NCBI GenBank assembly: GCA_947570515.1
Contig: CANOUM010000015.1
Location: 1 to 16,529 of the forward strand
Origin: an uncultured Clostridia bacterium
GTDB lineage: Bacteria; Bacillota; Clostridia; Lachnospirales; Bianqueaceae
Length of the DNA: 16,529 bases
Reading direction: 5' to 3'
A model generated the notes under the pieces. It had not been told where the DNA came from and searched no databases. It saw only the letters and a program-made list of their open reading frames with translations. The position numbers and the translations under genes are program-made. This document shows positions 1 to 7,301 of the stretch, in pieces. Position 1 is the stretch's first letter. Every line of letters begins with the position of its first letter.

Positions 1-36
1 ATAAATTATACTTCAAATTGTCAATATCCTTTGCCC

Positions 37-66
37 AAAAAGTAAAGCTTTAAAGAAACTTTTACC
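37..66 (-). terminator. Possible weak terminator after bofA-like gene
   Basis: About 30 bases past the bofA stop codon, the minus strand can form a short AT-rich stem: GTAAAAAG at 66-59 with CTTTAC at 47-42, carrying a small bulge. It is followed by five T residues. The stem is weak, so this is only a candidate. The rest of 1-93 holds no gene that I can see. Confidence 0.3.
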
Positions 67-93
67 TGCTTTTTTCTATAAACTTGATCTATT

Positions 94-351
94 TCAGATC
101 ACCCCTTTTAAAATGAGCAGTGCTGCCATCCCCGGCAGGCCAAACAGACCACAGATTCCACCTGTCAGCAAATTAAGGCCTACCTGAAACTGTGCTCCCA
201 GCACTCCTGACAGCAACTGTAACATACATAGGCCTATTGCGGCATTCCGAACAAACCCCAAAATAAATCTCCTCATCCCGGGCCATACGATCATGACGAC
301 AGAAAGAGAGAGTAAAATAATCATGGCCTCCACAATCCATCTAGCTTCCAT
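94..351 (-). CDS. bofA: BofA-family (pro-sigma-K processing inhibitor-like) membrane protein
   Basis: Small integral membrane protein of 85 residues, close to the 87 of B. subtilis BofA. BofA holds the SpoIVFB protease in check in the mother cell during sporulation; family members also occur outside classical sporulators, so the role here is inferred. Hydrophobic segments lie at about residues 7-24, 36-52 and 62-85. The C-terminal part, with VGLN followed by GLFGLPGMAALLIL, matches the conserved glycine-rich tail of the family (typically N-x-x-T/V-x-x-x-x-G-x-x-G-x-P-G). The start is the ATG at 349-351, because GAGGTG lies 7 bases upstream; an in-frame TTG at 364-366 inside that site is less likely. 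In B. subtilis bofA follows yaaL; here about 8 kb of transporter genes lie between them. A candidate sigma-E promoter and a hairpin sit directly upstream. Confidence 0.8.
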   Translation of the reverse strand: MEARWIVEAMIILLSLSVVMIVWPGMRRFILGFVRNAAIGLCMLQLLSGVLGAQFQVGLNLLTGGICGLFGLPGMAALLILKGVI

Positions 352-354
352 ATA

Positions 355-404
355 AAAACACCTCAATCCATAAATATATTACAATTTATGCATTAAGGTG
401 TTTT
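355..404 (-). terminator. Long hairpin terminator closing the efflux operon
   Basis: Read on the minus strand, AAAACACCTTAAT (404-392) pairs over 13 positions with ATTGAGGTGTTTT (367-355), with one G-U pair. Inside it CATAAAT (390-384) pairs with ATTTATG (375-369). The two stems stack across a single G-G mismatch and are followed by a T-rich run. The hairpin starts three bases past the stop codon of the last ATPase gene, so it fits an intrinsic terminator for the efflux operon. Its 3' arm contains the GAGGTG ribosome binding site of bofA, so transcripts that read through would have that site hidden. The first T of the stop codon's complement lies just outside the stem. Confidence 0.7.
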
Positions 405-412
405 GTTTATGC
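383..412 (-). promoter_or_regulatory. Candidate sigma-E-type promoter for bofA
   Basis: The minus strand carries GCATAAA (412-406), a 15-base spacer, then CATAAATT (390-383). The sporulation sigma-E consensus is roughly KMATATT, 14-15 bases, CATACANT, so the match is about 5 of 7 and 7 of 8. Initiation would fall near 376, after the 5' arm of the terminator hairpin, leaving the bofA ribosome binding site unpaired. The match is by eye only, in an AT-rich stretch where chance hits are common. Confidence 0.35.
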
Positions 413-1318
413 TTGTTCCTTTTCTGCTGCATCCTCCGGCGCAATCACAATCCGGCCATCCACTACTTCTAATTTGACCTTATGACTGGTAGCGCCGATC
501 TCGTCTAGCATTTGTGATGGAATCTGCAGCCTTCCTGCTTTATCCAGCACAGTAAATTCTTCATGAGCTGCCTCTGTCATGGCTTCTGCCATACCATCAT
601 CCAGCCCCTCCAGTTCCTGCATGCGCTGTTTATAGCTTTGCCGCATGATCATTTCACTGCTTGTCTTTCCATCCCGGATAGAAACAACCCGATTAACCTT
701 TTTAGCCAAATGCCGGTCATGGGTTACAATGACAATCGTAAGTCCTAATTCCTCATTCAAGGCGCGAAATGTATCGAGCAAATAATCACTCGTTCTCACA
801 TCGACACTGCCTGTAGGTTCGTCGGCCAGAAGCAGCTTAGGATCATTGGCCAGCGCAATAGCAATCGCAATACGCTGCTGCTCGCCCCCGGAAAGCGAAC
901 TGAGCTTGCTGTTTTTTCGATGTCCCATCCCCACCAGCTCTAAAAGCTCCAGAGCATGCTCCTTTTGCCGTTTTCTTGCCGTAAACATCATGGGCATCTG
1001 CACATTTTCTACCGCCGTTAAATACGGCATTAAATTGCGGGCGTTATTTTGCCAGACAAACCCAACTGTATCGCGCTTATATGCTACCAGCTCCGTTTCT
1101 GATAGCTTAAACAGATCCAACCCATCTACATACAGACGCCCGGCCGAAGGCCGGTCCAGACCGCCGATCATATTCAAAAAGGTGGACTTTCCGCTTCCGC
1201 TGTTGCCGATGATTGCCATCAGCTCTCCCTTTTTCACCGTGAGCTCAAGCCCCTGCAGCGCCAGCACTTCTATATCCTCTGTCTTATAAATTTTGACCAA
1301 GTTTTCGCACTCAATCAT
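407..1318 (-). CDS. ABC transporter ATPase, MacB/LolD type, with C-terminal AbrB/SpoVT-like domain
   Basis: Cytoplasmic ATPase of an efflux-type ABC transporter; with the start chosen it has 303 residues. The ABC core is complete: Walker A GNSGSGKST at 38-46, Q-loop Q90, signature LSGGEQQR at 142-149, Walker B LLLADEPTG at 162-170, and H-loop H200. After the usual end of the family (about 225 residues) comes a helical linker. Residues 254-294 then follow the SpoVT/AbrB swapped-hairpin pattern, with DKAGRLQIPSQML and a closing LEVVDGRIVI. That tail may dimerise, bind DNA or bind a partner; the sequence does not say which. Start: ATG at 1316-1318 gives the family-typical MIECENL beginning, but has no clear ribosome binding site. 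An ATG at 1340-1342 directly abuts GGAGG, and GTG 1337-1339 or TTG 1328-1330 are also possible. The gene follows the other ATPase with touching or overlapping ends, so translation is probably coupled. Confidence 0.88.
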   Translation of the reverse strand: MIECENLVKIYKTEDIEVLALQGLELTVKKGELMAIIGNSGSGKSTFLNMIGGLDRPSAGRLYVDGLDLFKLSETELVAYKRDTVGFVWQNNARNLMPYLTAVENVQMPMMFTARKRQKEHALELLELVGMGHRKNSKLSSLSGGEQQRIAIAIALANDPKLLLADEPTGSVDVRTSDYLLDTFRALNEELGLTIVIVTHDRHLAKKVNRVVSIRDGKTSSEMIMRQSYKQRMQELEGLDDGMAEAMTEAAHEEFTVLDKAGRLQIPSQMLDEIGATSHKVKLEVVDGRIVIAPEDAAEKEQA

Positions 1319-1322
1319 ATTT

Positions 1323-2006
1323 TCAGCCAATGATCTCACCATCCTCCAGCTCGTAGACCTGATCGCCGATTTCCATTAGTCCCGTATCATGCGTGGTCAT
1401 GATCACGGTAACGCCTTCATCCCGGCAAAGATCCTTAAAAATTTTCATCACCTGCAGACCTGTATTGGTATCAAGCTCTGCTGTGGGTTCATCGGCGAAT
1501 AGAACCGCCGGCTGATGCGCTACCGCTCTGGCAATCGCCACTCGCTGCTGCTCGCCGCCTGAGAGCTCCTGCGGCATATGCTGCATTCGAGCCCCTAACC
1601 CCACCATATGCAGGCATTTCGTAACTCTTTCCTTCCAGTTTCCGTCGTACCCGGCAAGCCGAAGACTAAATTCTACATTCTCATAAGCTGTCATCATTGG
1701 AATCAGTGCTACCGACTGAAAGATATATCCCACCTCTTTACGGCGCAGATACGTCCGCTGCCCTTCTGACATCTTTGTAATCTCATGCTCTCCTAACCAT
1801 ATCATTCCTTCTGTAGGCTGATCGAGCGCGCTTAAAATATTCATGAGCGTGGTTTTTCCGGAACCGGAGCGTCCTTTTAGAATCGTCAGCTTTCCTTTGG
1901 GAATTTCCATGTTGATGTGCTTCAGGGCCCAAAACAGATCCTCGCCTCCTACCTCAAAGCCACGGGAGACATTTTGTACTACGATCATGCTTTTTGTCTC
2001 TGTCAT
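1323..2006 (-). CDS. ABC transporter ATPase, MacB/LolD type
   Basis: Second ATPase of the efflux cassette, 227 residues, the normal length for the MacB/LolD/YknY group that partners FtsX-fold permeases. All motifs are present: Walker A GRSGSGKTT at 45-53, Q97, signature LSGGEQQR at 148-155, Walker B AVLFADEPT at 167-175 with catalytic E173, and H206. Both ATPases of the cassette therefore look active, and a heterodimer under one permease is the simplest reading. The start ATG lies one base after the permease stop codon, with GGGGGAGG inside the end of the permease gene as its ribosome binding site. The 3' end reaches or overlaps the next ATPase gene. Substrate cannot be told from this protein. 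Confidence 0.93.
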   Translation of the reverse strand: MTETKSMIVVQNVSRGFEVGGEDLFWALKHINMEIPKGKLTILKGRSGSGKTTLMNILSALDQPTEGMIWLGEHEITKMSEGQRTYLRRKEVGYIFQSVALIPMMTAYENVEFSLRLAGYDGNWKERVTKCLHMVGLGARMQHMPQELSGGEQQRVAIARAVAHQPAVLFADEPTAELDTNTGLQVMKIFKDLCRDEGVTVIMTTHDTGLMEIGDQVYELEDGEIIG

Positions 2007-2007
2007 A

Positions 2008-4818
2008 TTAGTCCTCCCCCAGCTTCAGCGCTTGCGCAATCTTAATTTTTTTAATCATATAGCCTAAGATGATCATACAGCTAATCATAACCAAAGCGAC
2101 TACCAGATATAATTTGAACTGATCGCCTCCCGCTCCGCTGATCTCAAGCGGAATCAGCTGATCTGCGCTGCTGTACGCCATCTGAATCAGCGGTACATAA
2201 AGCTGTGCGGCCAGCTTGCCTACGGCTACTCCGGTTATGATGGATATTCCCGACATGAATACCTGTTCGTTAATCAGCATTCCCAGTACTTCCTTCATGG
2301 CCATTCCCATTGCCCGGAATATGCCAAATTGAAGCGCTCTTGATTGAATGGACAAAATCCAGTAGATCAAAAAGCCTACGCTGCAAAGCACCAATACTAC
2401 CATAAACCCAACTGTCAGGATCCCGTTTGTTGCCTGGAAAACCGGATCATTTTTTAAATCAATCAGATCTGCATTGGTATCAATAAACAGATCAAACGCG
2501 ATGCCTTGTTCCTCTGCAAAATCATAAATATAACGCGAAGAATCTCCCTCATTTTTCATCCAGATCTGATATGGCAGCACGCCCCACTTCAGCTGTACCT
2601 GTGACAGATGCGCTATGATAAAGTAAGATTCGCCGTTTTCTTCCGCCTCCGGCGGTATCATGCCCGGCCAATAGTCGACAAAGCCGTAAATGACGCCTCG
2701 TATCGTGGGTTTGCCGTTTTCTTCATAACTGATGCGTTCCCCCAGTTTATAGCCTAGTTTATCACGAAAGCTGGTTGATACCAGTACGGCTTCCGGATCC
2801 TGTGACATGGCGTTTAGATATTGATACCAATGTTCGTTTAACAGCCCGTCTTTCATATATGCGGCTTCGCCAAATTCTTTGGTGTTGATACCCATGAGCG
2901 TTACTTTGTTGATACGGCTGCTGCCGCCAACGACTCGGACGCTGCCCCGCACCATGACTCGTGTGACTGCTTCTGCTCCTTCGAGAGAAGCATATTTGCT
3001 GTAATCCGGCTCAATAAAGACCTCTTCGGTTTCTTCTGCGCTCATCCCTCCGCTAGAACCAAATTTGCGGCTGCCCCAGCTTTCCATCACGATCACATCC
3101 GCACCATTGATATAACGAATCTTTTCCTCGGCATTATTGTTGATGGTATGCGCTGTTTCGGCACTGAAAATGCCCAGCGCCATGGTAAGAATTAAAAATA
3201 CCATAATAAAGTTTTGATTATCACGGCTGCGCAGCATCCTTAAAAATGAGGCGTATAAGGCCGGTGACCATATCTTTTTGAATAGATGAAAGATAATCTT
3301 TACGAAAATCGGGAAAAGCCGTACGATACATAGGGCACATCCCAGAATGAACATAGAGCTGCATATGTAAAGAAGCGGATCCAGCGCTGCGCCTCCTTCT
3401 ACGCGCTCTGCGAGATAAGCTGCCTGATTATGATAAGAATACAGGCCGTACAGCGATACTCCCAACAGCAGTACATCTAAGAAAAGCTTTTGCCACAAGG
3501 GCTTTTTCTTTTTGTGGCTTCTGCGTTTATGATCTACAATTCCTACTTTTGAATACTGCACTGCCGGCAGCACCATCGTCAATACAGAAATGCCGGCTGC
3601 TCCCAGACCAAACAGCCATACCGGCAGATAGAACCGTGCCGGCAGCGCGGTTCTTTGAATAAATTCCAAGAATGCATTGGCAGATCCTACGATCTGACAA
3701 ATAAAATACGATAACGGCAGCGCCAGTATAAATGCTGCTGCTGCGATCAACGTACTCTGCAACAAATATATGCTCAGAATCTGTTTTCGCGACGCTCCTC
3801 TGCTTTTAATCATGGCGATCTCGTTTTGTTCCATTCCCAGCATCTGTCCGGATACCATGAAAATGAACACCACCAGCAACAAAAACACAGGAATCTGAAG
3901 CACCAACAGCGTGACATCGAGTTTGCCTGCGCTCACCTGATAGGCTTTCAGTGTGTCATAAAAAACAGCGCTAAAGCCATGTGAATACAGGGCATCTGCT
4001 TTCTCTGTATATGTATCGCACAGTGCCAAAAGCTCCTCCACCTGTTCGCCTTTGAGCTGCTGATAATCGAGCATAATATGCTGTGCGCGCCCAAAGCTTT
4101 GTCTGTTCCCTGTATCTTCTACCATCTTTTTAACAAAATCACCTTGATCTACAAACAGATAATTTTTAAGACGATTCGGATCATTGAACCAGTATGGATC
4201 TGTCTGACTTTTAGGCTCGATCACACCTGTAATCAGCACCTGATACGGATTTCCCGTTTCTTGATTGATCAGTTTCTCCAGCGTCAGCATCTCGCCGACC
4301 ACAAGGCCACTCTCCATGAGTGTCTTTTGACTCACTGCCGCTTCCAGCACAAGCGGATCCTGTACGGCCTCCGGAAGTCTTCCGGACACGATCTGCACAT
4401 GCCCCTCTAGTTGATCCAACGCCTCAAGACGTGCATTAAAGCTATCCTTATAACTGCCGCCCTCTGCCTCATGCTTTGCTACTACGTCTGATTTATAATA
4501 TTCTGTTACCGTTTCTGCGATCGGAACCGGACATTCCTGTACAAACTCATTGCGAAGCGTTTCCAGCTTTTCCAGATTCTCATAAGGGGTTTTGCCTAAT
4601 GCCTTGGTGCTGTAAATAGCTCTGAATTCAAGCGTACCCGGATACCGGTCTCCCGTTTCCATAAGATGTGTCAGATTTTTGTACAGCATCCGCTGCAGTA
4701 CGGCGTCAGAATACATAGGACTGCAGGCCGCAATGCTAATCAGCAACATATTACCGATCAAAAGGCTGAGGACCATCCATTTTTTACTGAATAATTTATT
4801 CTTTACAAATCCCAGCAT
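2008..4818 (-). CDS. ABC transporter permease with two FtsX-like domains
   Basis: Membrane subunit of the efflux cassette, 936 residues. Hydrophobic segments lie near residues 14-33, 302-324, 347-376, 397-420, 445-460, 482-505, 536-552, 799-822, 850-872 and 902-922. That is ten membrane spans, a duplicated FtsX/LolCE-type layout. Two large extracytoplasmic domains (about 35-300 and 553-798) lie between the first spans of each half. Typical cytoplasmic FtsX signatures appear twice: KSRGAS with following QI near 338-347, and FRAMGM with following EV near 834-844. A basic loop at 430-440 (KRRSHKKKKP) faces the cytosol. MacB and YknZ have a single four-span unit and act as dimers; this protein carries two units in one chain, so one copy probably forms the whole channel. 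RBS AGGAGG precedes ATG 4816-4818; the upstream adaptor ends 12 bases earlier. The substrate is unknown; peptide or lipid-like compounds are typical for this class. Confidence 0.9.
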   Translation of the reverse strand: MLGFVKNKLFSKKWMVLSLLIGNMLLISIAACSPMYSDAVLQRMLYKNLTHLMETGDRYPGTLEFRAIYSTKALGKTPYENLEKLETLRNEFVQECPVPIAETVTEYYKSDVVAKHEAEGGSYKDSFNARLEALDQLEGHVQIVSGRLPEAVQDPLVLEAAVSQKTLMESGLVVGEMLTLEKLINQETGNPYQVLITGVIEPKSQTDPYWFNDPNRLKNYLFVDQGDFVKKMVEDTGNRQSFGRAQHIMLDYQQLKGEQVEELLALCDTYTEKADALYSHGFSAVFYDTLKAYQVSAGKLDVTLLVLQIPVFLLLVVFIFMVSGQMLGMEQNEIAMIKSRGASRKQILSIYLLQSTLIAAAAFILALPLSYFICQIVGSANAFLEFIQRTALPARFYLPVWLFGLGAAGISVLTMVLPAVQYSKVGIVDHKRRSHKKKKPLWQKLFLDVLLLGVSLYGLYSYHNQAAYLAERVEGGAALDPLLYICSSMFILGCALCIVRLFPIFVKIIFHLFKKIWSPALYASFLRMLRSRDNQNFIMVFLILTMALGIFSAETAHTINNNAEEKIRYINGADVIVMESWGSRKFGSSGGMSAEETEEVFIEPDYSKYASLEGAEAVTRVMVRGSVRVVGGSSRINKVTLMGINTKEFGEAAYMKDGLLNEHWYQYLNAMSQDPEAVLVSTSFRDKLGYKLGERISYEENGKPTIRGVIYGFVDYWPGMIPPEAEENGESYFIIAHLSQVQLKWGVLPYQIWMKNEGDSSRYIYDFAEEQGIAFDLFIDTNADLIDLKNDPVFQATNGILTVGFMVVLVLCSVGFLIYWILSIQSRALQFGIFRAMGMAMKEVLGMLINEQVFMSGISIITGVAVGKLAAQLYVPLIQMAYSSADQLIPLEISGAGGDQFKLYLVVALVMISCMIILGYMIKKIKIAQALKLGED

Positions 4819-4830
4819 GGCCTCACCTCC

Positions 4831-5937
4831 TTATTCTAAGACGACGATCTGTCCCGGCTCCAGACCTTCGGTCACCCATGTAACACCTGCATTTTCACCG
4901 CCGACAGATATATATACCTTTTGCATACTATTGTTTTCACCCAGTACAAAGACATAATAACTGGTTCCTTCTTTCTTGACTGCATTACTGCTCACGAGCA
5001 CCACATCGGATTTTTTAACGAGATTTCCTGTTACCTCTAAAAACCCGACGCTGTCTGATAGCATAATGCTCGTATCATCAGGCTGTACGATCACTTCATC
5101 CATTTTCTGCCCTGTCACATGGGCACAGCTTACAACAGTGCCGGTATAACTTTTTTTTGCCCATTTATCATATAACTCGACTGTACTCAAATAAGGCACT
5201 GTGCCAAATGCGCTGTTGTTGACAAAATAGATCGCCCGGCTGCTTGTATCCTCCAGGACGATCAGCGTCTCATAAGCGGCAACCTTATTTCCCTTTTGAA
5301 AGCTTCGGTTAATTGACTGCACCCTTCCGTCAAACGGTGCGAGGAGACGGCCGCCCTCTTTTCGTTCCTGAAGCTCCTGCAGGCTTTTTCTCATGATCTC
5401 CGCCTGTCTCTCGCTTTCTGCAACCTGCTGTGCATATTCGCTTTTCAGCTTTTCAAGTTCCAGTTTAGCAATCTGATAGTCATAAGACTCCAATCCCTTT
5501 AAACTTTCCTGTTTATTGGCGATCGTCTCCTGATACCGCGTATGAATTTTGGCTAGCGAAGCCTCTGCATTCTGAATGGCCAGCTCCTTTTCTAAGATGT
5601 CGGCGTCACTCACTGATGTCACTTCAAATGTGGCAAGCACATCCCCTTTTTTAACCTCCTGCCCCTCCTGTACCATAAGCTCGCCATAGCGATCTTCTGC
5701 GTTTTCCCAGTACAGCTTCTCCTGTTTCAGACAGACGATTTGTGCGTTTGTTGAAAAAGAAATCTCAAAATCGCCCTGATAAACCGTTTCTGTACGATAG
5801 CCGCTTCCGGTAACGCTTCCCAGTTCTATATACTGCGCTGTACTTTGATAGGCGGCTTCTCTTGAGCAGCCGCCGGCCGTTAGCAGCAGCATAGCCGCCA
5901 GCGTGCAGGAGATCGTCTTTTTCTTATTCACGCCCAT
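4831..5937 (-). CDS. Efflux adaptor lipoprotein (HlyD/MacA family), third of three
   Basis: Membrane-anchored adaptor of an ABC efflux system, 368 residues from the start chosen. The N-terminus is a short basic segment, a hydrophobic core and AGGC, giving a predicted lipidated C24; alanine at -3 is acceptable but not the best lipobox residue. Order of domains: first lipoyl half at about 84-105 (ending EVKKGDVLATFE), a long coiled-coil hairpin at about 108-195, second lipoyl half at about 197-230 (LLAPFDGRVQSI), then a beta-barrel and membrane-proximal domain. Start: ATG 5935-5937 has AAGGGG nine bases upstream. ATGs at 5944-5946 and 5962-5964 are placed worse. The gene overlaps the end of the preceding adaptor by 14 bases. 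It is clearly related to the other two adaptors but strongly diverged, so it is not a recent duplicate. Confidence 0.88.
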   Translation of the reverse strand: MGVNKKKTISCTLAAMLLLTAGGCSREAAYQSTAQYIELGSVTGSGYRTETVYQGDFEISFSTNAQIVCLKQEKLYWENAEDRYGELMVQEGQEVKKGDVLATFEVTSVSDADILEKELAIQNAEASLAKIHTRYQETIANKQESLKGLESYDYQIAKLELEKLKSEYAQQVAESERQAEIMRKSLQELQERKEGGRLLAPFDGRVQSINRSFQKGNKVAAYETLIVLEDTSSRAIYFVNNSAFGTVPYLSTVELYDKWAKKSYTGTVVSCAHVTGQKMDEVIVQPDDTSIMLSDSVGFLEVTGNLVKKSDVVLVSSNAVKKEGTSYYVFVLGENNSMQKVYISVGGENAGVTWVTEGLEPGQIVVLE

Positions 5938-7282
5938 ATATCTCATCCCCTTCTTGCAGACCATCCACGACCTCAGTATGCGTTGCCGTAGTAATTCCGA
6001 TTGTTATATATGTCTTAACTCTCTGTCCCTGCTCTGCTTTATACACAAAATACCCCATTTCATCAGACTGCACACAGGCTTTGGGCAGTACCAGCGTGTC
6101 CTCGCTGTACTCTTTGTATACGTGCACGGTTCCGCTCTCTCCGAAACAGGCCTCTGTCTCCGTCTTAAAAGAAAAGCGGCTGGGCAGCACCACTTTATTT
6201 AAAGCTGCCTGATAATAATACTCCTCATCATAAGGAATATAAGCGACCTCGTACGTCTGATTGTTGATTACGACATCCATTTTGGTATAGCGCTTTAATG
6301 AACTGTTGCTGTATTTTTCTCCTCTAAGCTGCATCACGTTCTCATTAGCTAAAATCATGACCGTTTTGTATTCGTTTACCCGGTCTCCTTCGTTCCAGAG
6401 AACACTGACAATGCGTCCGTCACATGGCGCTTTTAACGTATCTTCTCCCACCTTATCCAGCAGCATCTGCCTCTGTTCCTGCTTCTGTGAAACCTTGCGC
6501 TGATACTCTTCTTGCTTTTGTGTATACGCAAGCTCTGCCTGCCGCATTTTAATCCGTGACTGCTCCACCTCATATTGTGTAATTCCCGGTACGGGCGATG
6601 CCGTACTGCTTTCTTCCCCAAGCTCCGAGCTTTCTTCGAAAGAAGATTCCTGAGAGGCCTCTTCGGAAGCTGAATCTGAATCTATAGTCTCTGAACTTTC
6701 AGAGCTGTTTTCCGCAGATGAAGACTCTTCACTGGCGCTCTCGTCTGTACGGCTCTCCTCGCCCCCATCTGTATTTTCCTGAAGATCGGTGTCTTCCCTT
6801 TCTTGCGCCTCTGGCGCCTGTGCTATGCTGCGCTCAGGCCGCTGCTGAGAATGCTCATACTCCTGCTGCAGCTTTTCATACTGCAGCTGTGCAATTTGTA
6901 CTGCCAGATCTAACTGTTTTAACTGATGCGCATACGATGTTTCTATGTAACTGAGCTCCTCCTGCACATCTTTGATTCGATCAAGCAGGTCAGATTGATC
7001 GATTGTAGCCAGCACATCGCCTTTCTTGACTAATTGCCCTTCGTTGACCCTGATACTGCTGATCTGTCCGTCCATTGTAAAATATAACTCCGTTGTCTCC
7101 GGCACCACGGATACGTCGATTGAATCGGCGCTGTAAAAGCTGCGCCGCTCTACCTTGATTGTACTAACGCCTACAGACGCTGGCTCCAATAGCTGCGGCG
7201 CCTCCTGAACGGATCCGCTGCAGCCGCTCAGGAGCAGTATTGACGCTATGGCGGCAATCCCTATCCTTTTCCTGTTTCTCAT
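5924..7282 (-). CDS. Efflux adaptor lipoprotein (HlyD/MacA family), second of three, with Ser/Glu-rich insert
   Basis: Adaptor subunit of the cassette, 452 residues, about 85-90 longer than its two neighbours. Signal peptide with lipobox LLSGC gives lipidated C21. First lipoyl half at about 70-95 (QLVKKGDVLATID), helix one of the hairpin at about 98-146, an acidic serine-rich region at about 160-228, helix two at about 235-278, second lipoyl half at about 283-312 (LKAPCDGRIVSV), then the beta-barrel and membrane-proximal domains. The insert accounts for most of the extra length and lies exactly at the tip of the coiled-coil hairpin, the part that meets TolC in Gram-negative relatives. ATG 7280-7282 has AAGGA upstream at a suitable distance. 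The first adaptor ends 19 bases before. Confidence 0.88.
   Translation of the reverse strand: MRNRKRIGIAAIASILLLSGCSGSVQEAPQLLEPASVGVSTIKVERRSFYSADSIDVSVVPETTELYFTMDGQISSIRVNEGQLVKKGDVLATIDQSDLLDRIKDVQEELSYIETSYAHQLKQLDLAVQIAQLQYEKLQQEYEHSQQRPERSIAQAPEAQEREDTDLQENTDGGEESRTDESASEESSSAENSSESSETIDSDSASEEASQESSFEESSELGEESSTASPVPGITQYEVEQSRIKMRQAELAYTQKQEEYQRKVSQKQEQRQMLLDKVGEDTLKAPCDGRIVSVLWNEGDRVNEYKTVMILANENVMQLRGEKYSNSSLKRYTKMDVVINNQTYEVAYIPYDEEYYYQAALNKVVLPSRFSFKTETEACFGESGTVHVYKEYSEDTLVLPKACVQSDEMGYFVYKAEQGQRVKTYITIGITTATHTEVVDGLQEGDEIYGRE
6596..6799 (-). other. Low-complexity Ser/Glu/Asp-rich coding segment
   Basis: This stretch encodes residues 162-229 of the second adaptor, where serine and acidic residues make up most of the chain and no long hydrophobic residue run occurs. 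It is predicted by inspection to be disordered and negatively charged. The DNA uses mixed serine codons (TCT, TCA, TCC, AGC, AGT), so it is not a simple tandem DNA repeat. Confidence 0.75.
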
Positions 7283-7301
7283 ATACGCTCATCCTTTTTC
7301 C

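Noticed and set aside
1..24. TTGACA (24-19) and TATAAT (10-5) on the minus strand, resembling a strong promoter.
   Set aside because: The spacer is only 8 bases, too short for sigma-A. A promoter using TTGACA with a -10 element beyond the window edge cannot be judged here.
94..366. bofA start at the upstream TTG (364-366).
   Set aside because: That codon overlaps the ribosome binding site, and the downstream ATG at 349-351 gives correct spacing and a family-like length.
4078..4410. Open frame of 110 codons on the plus strand inside the permease gene.
   Set aside because: It has no family resemblance and no ribosome binding site, and it lies opposite a clear FtsX permease domain.
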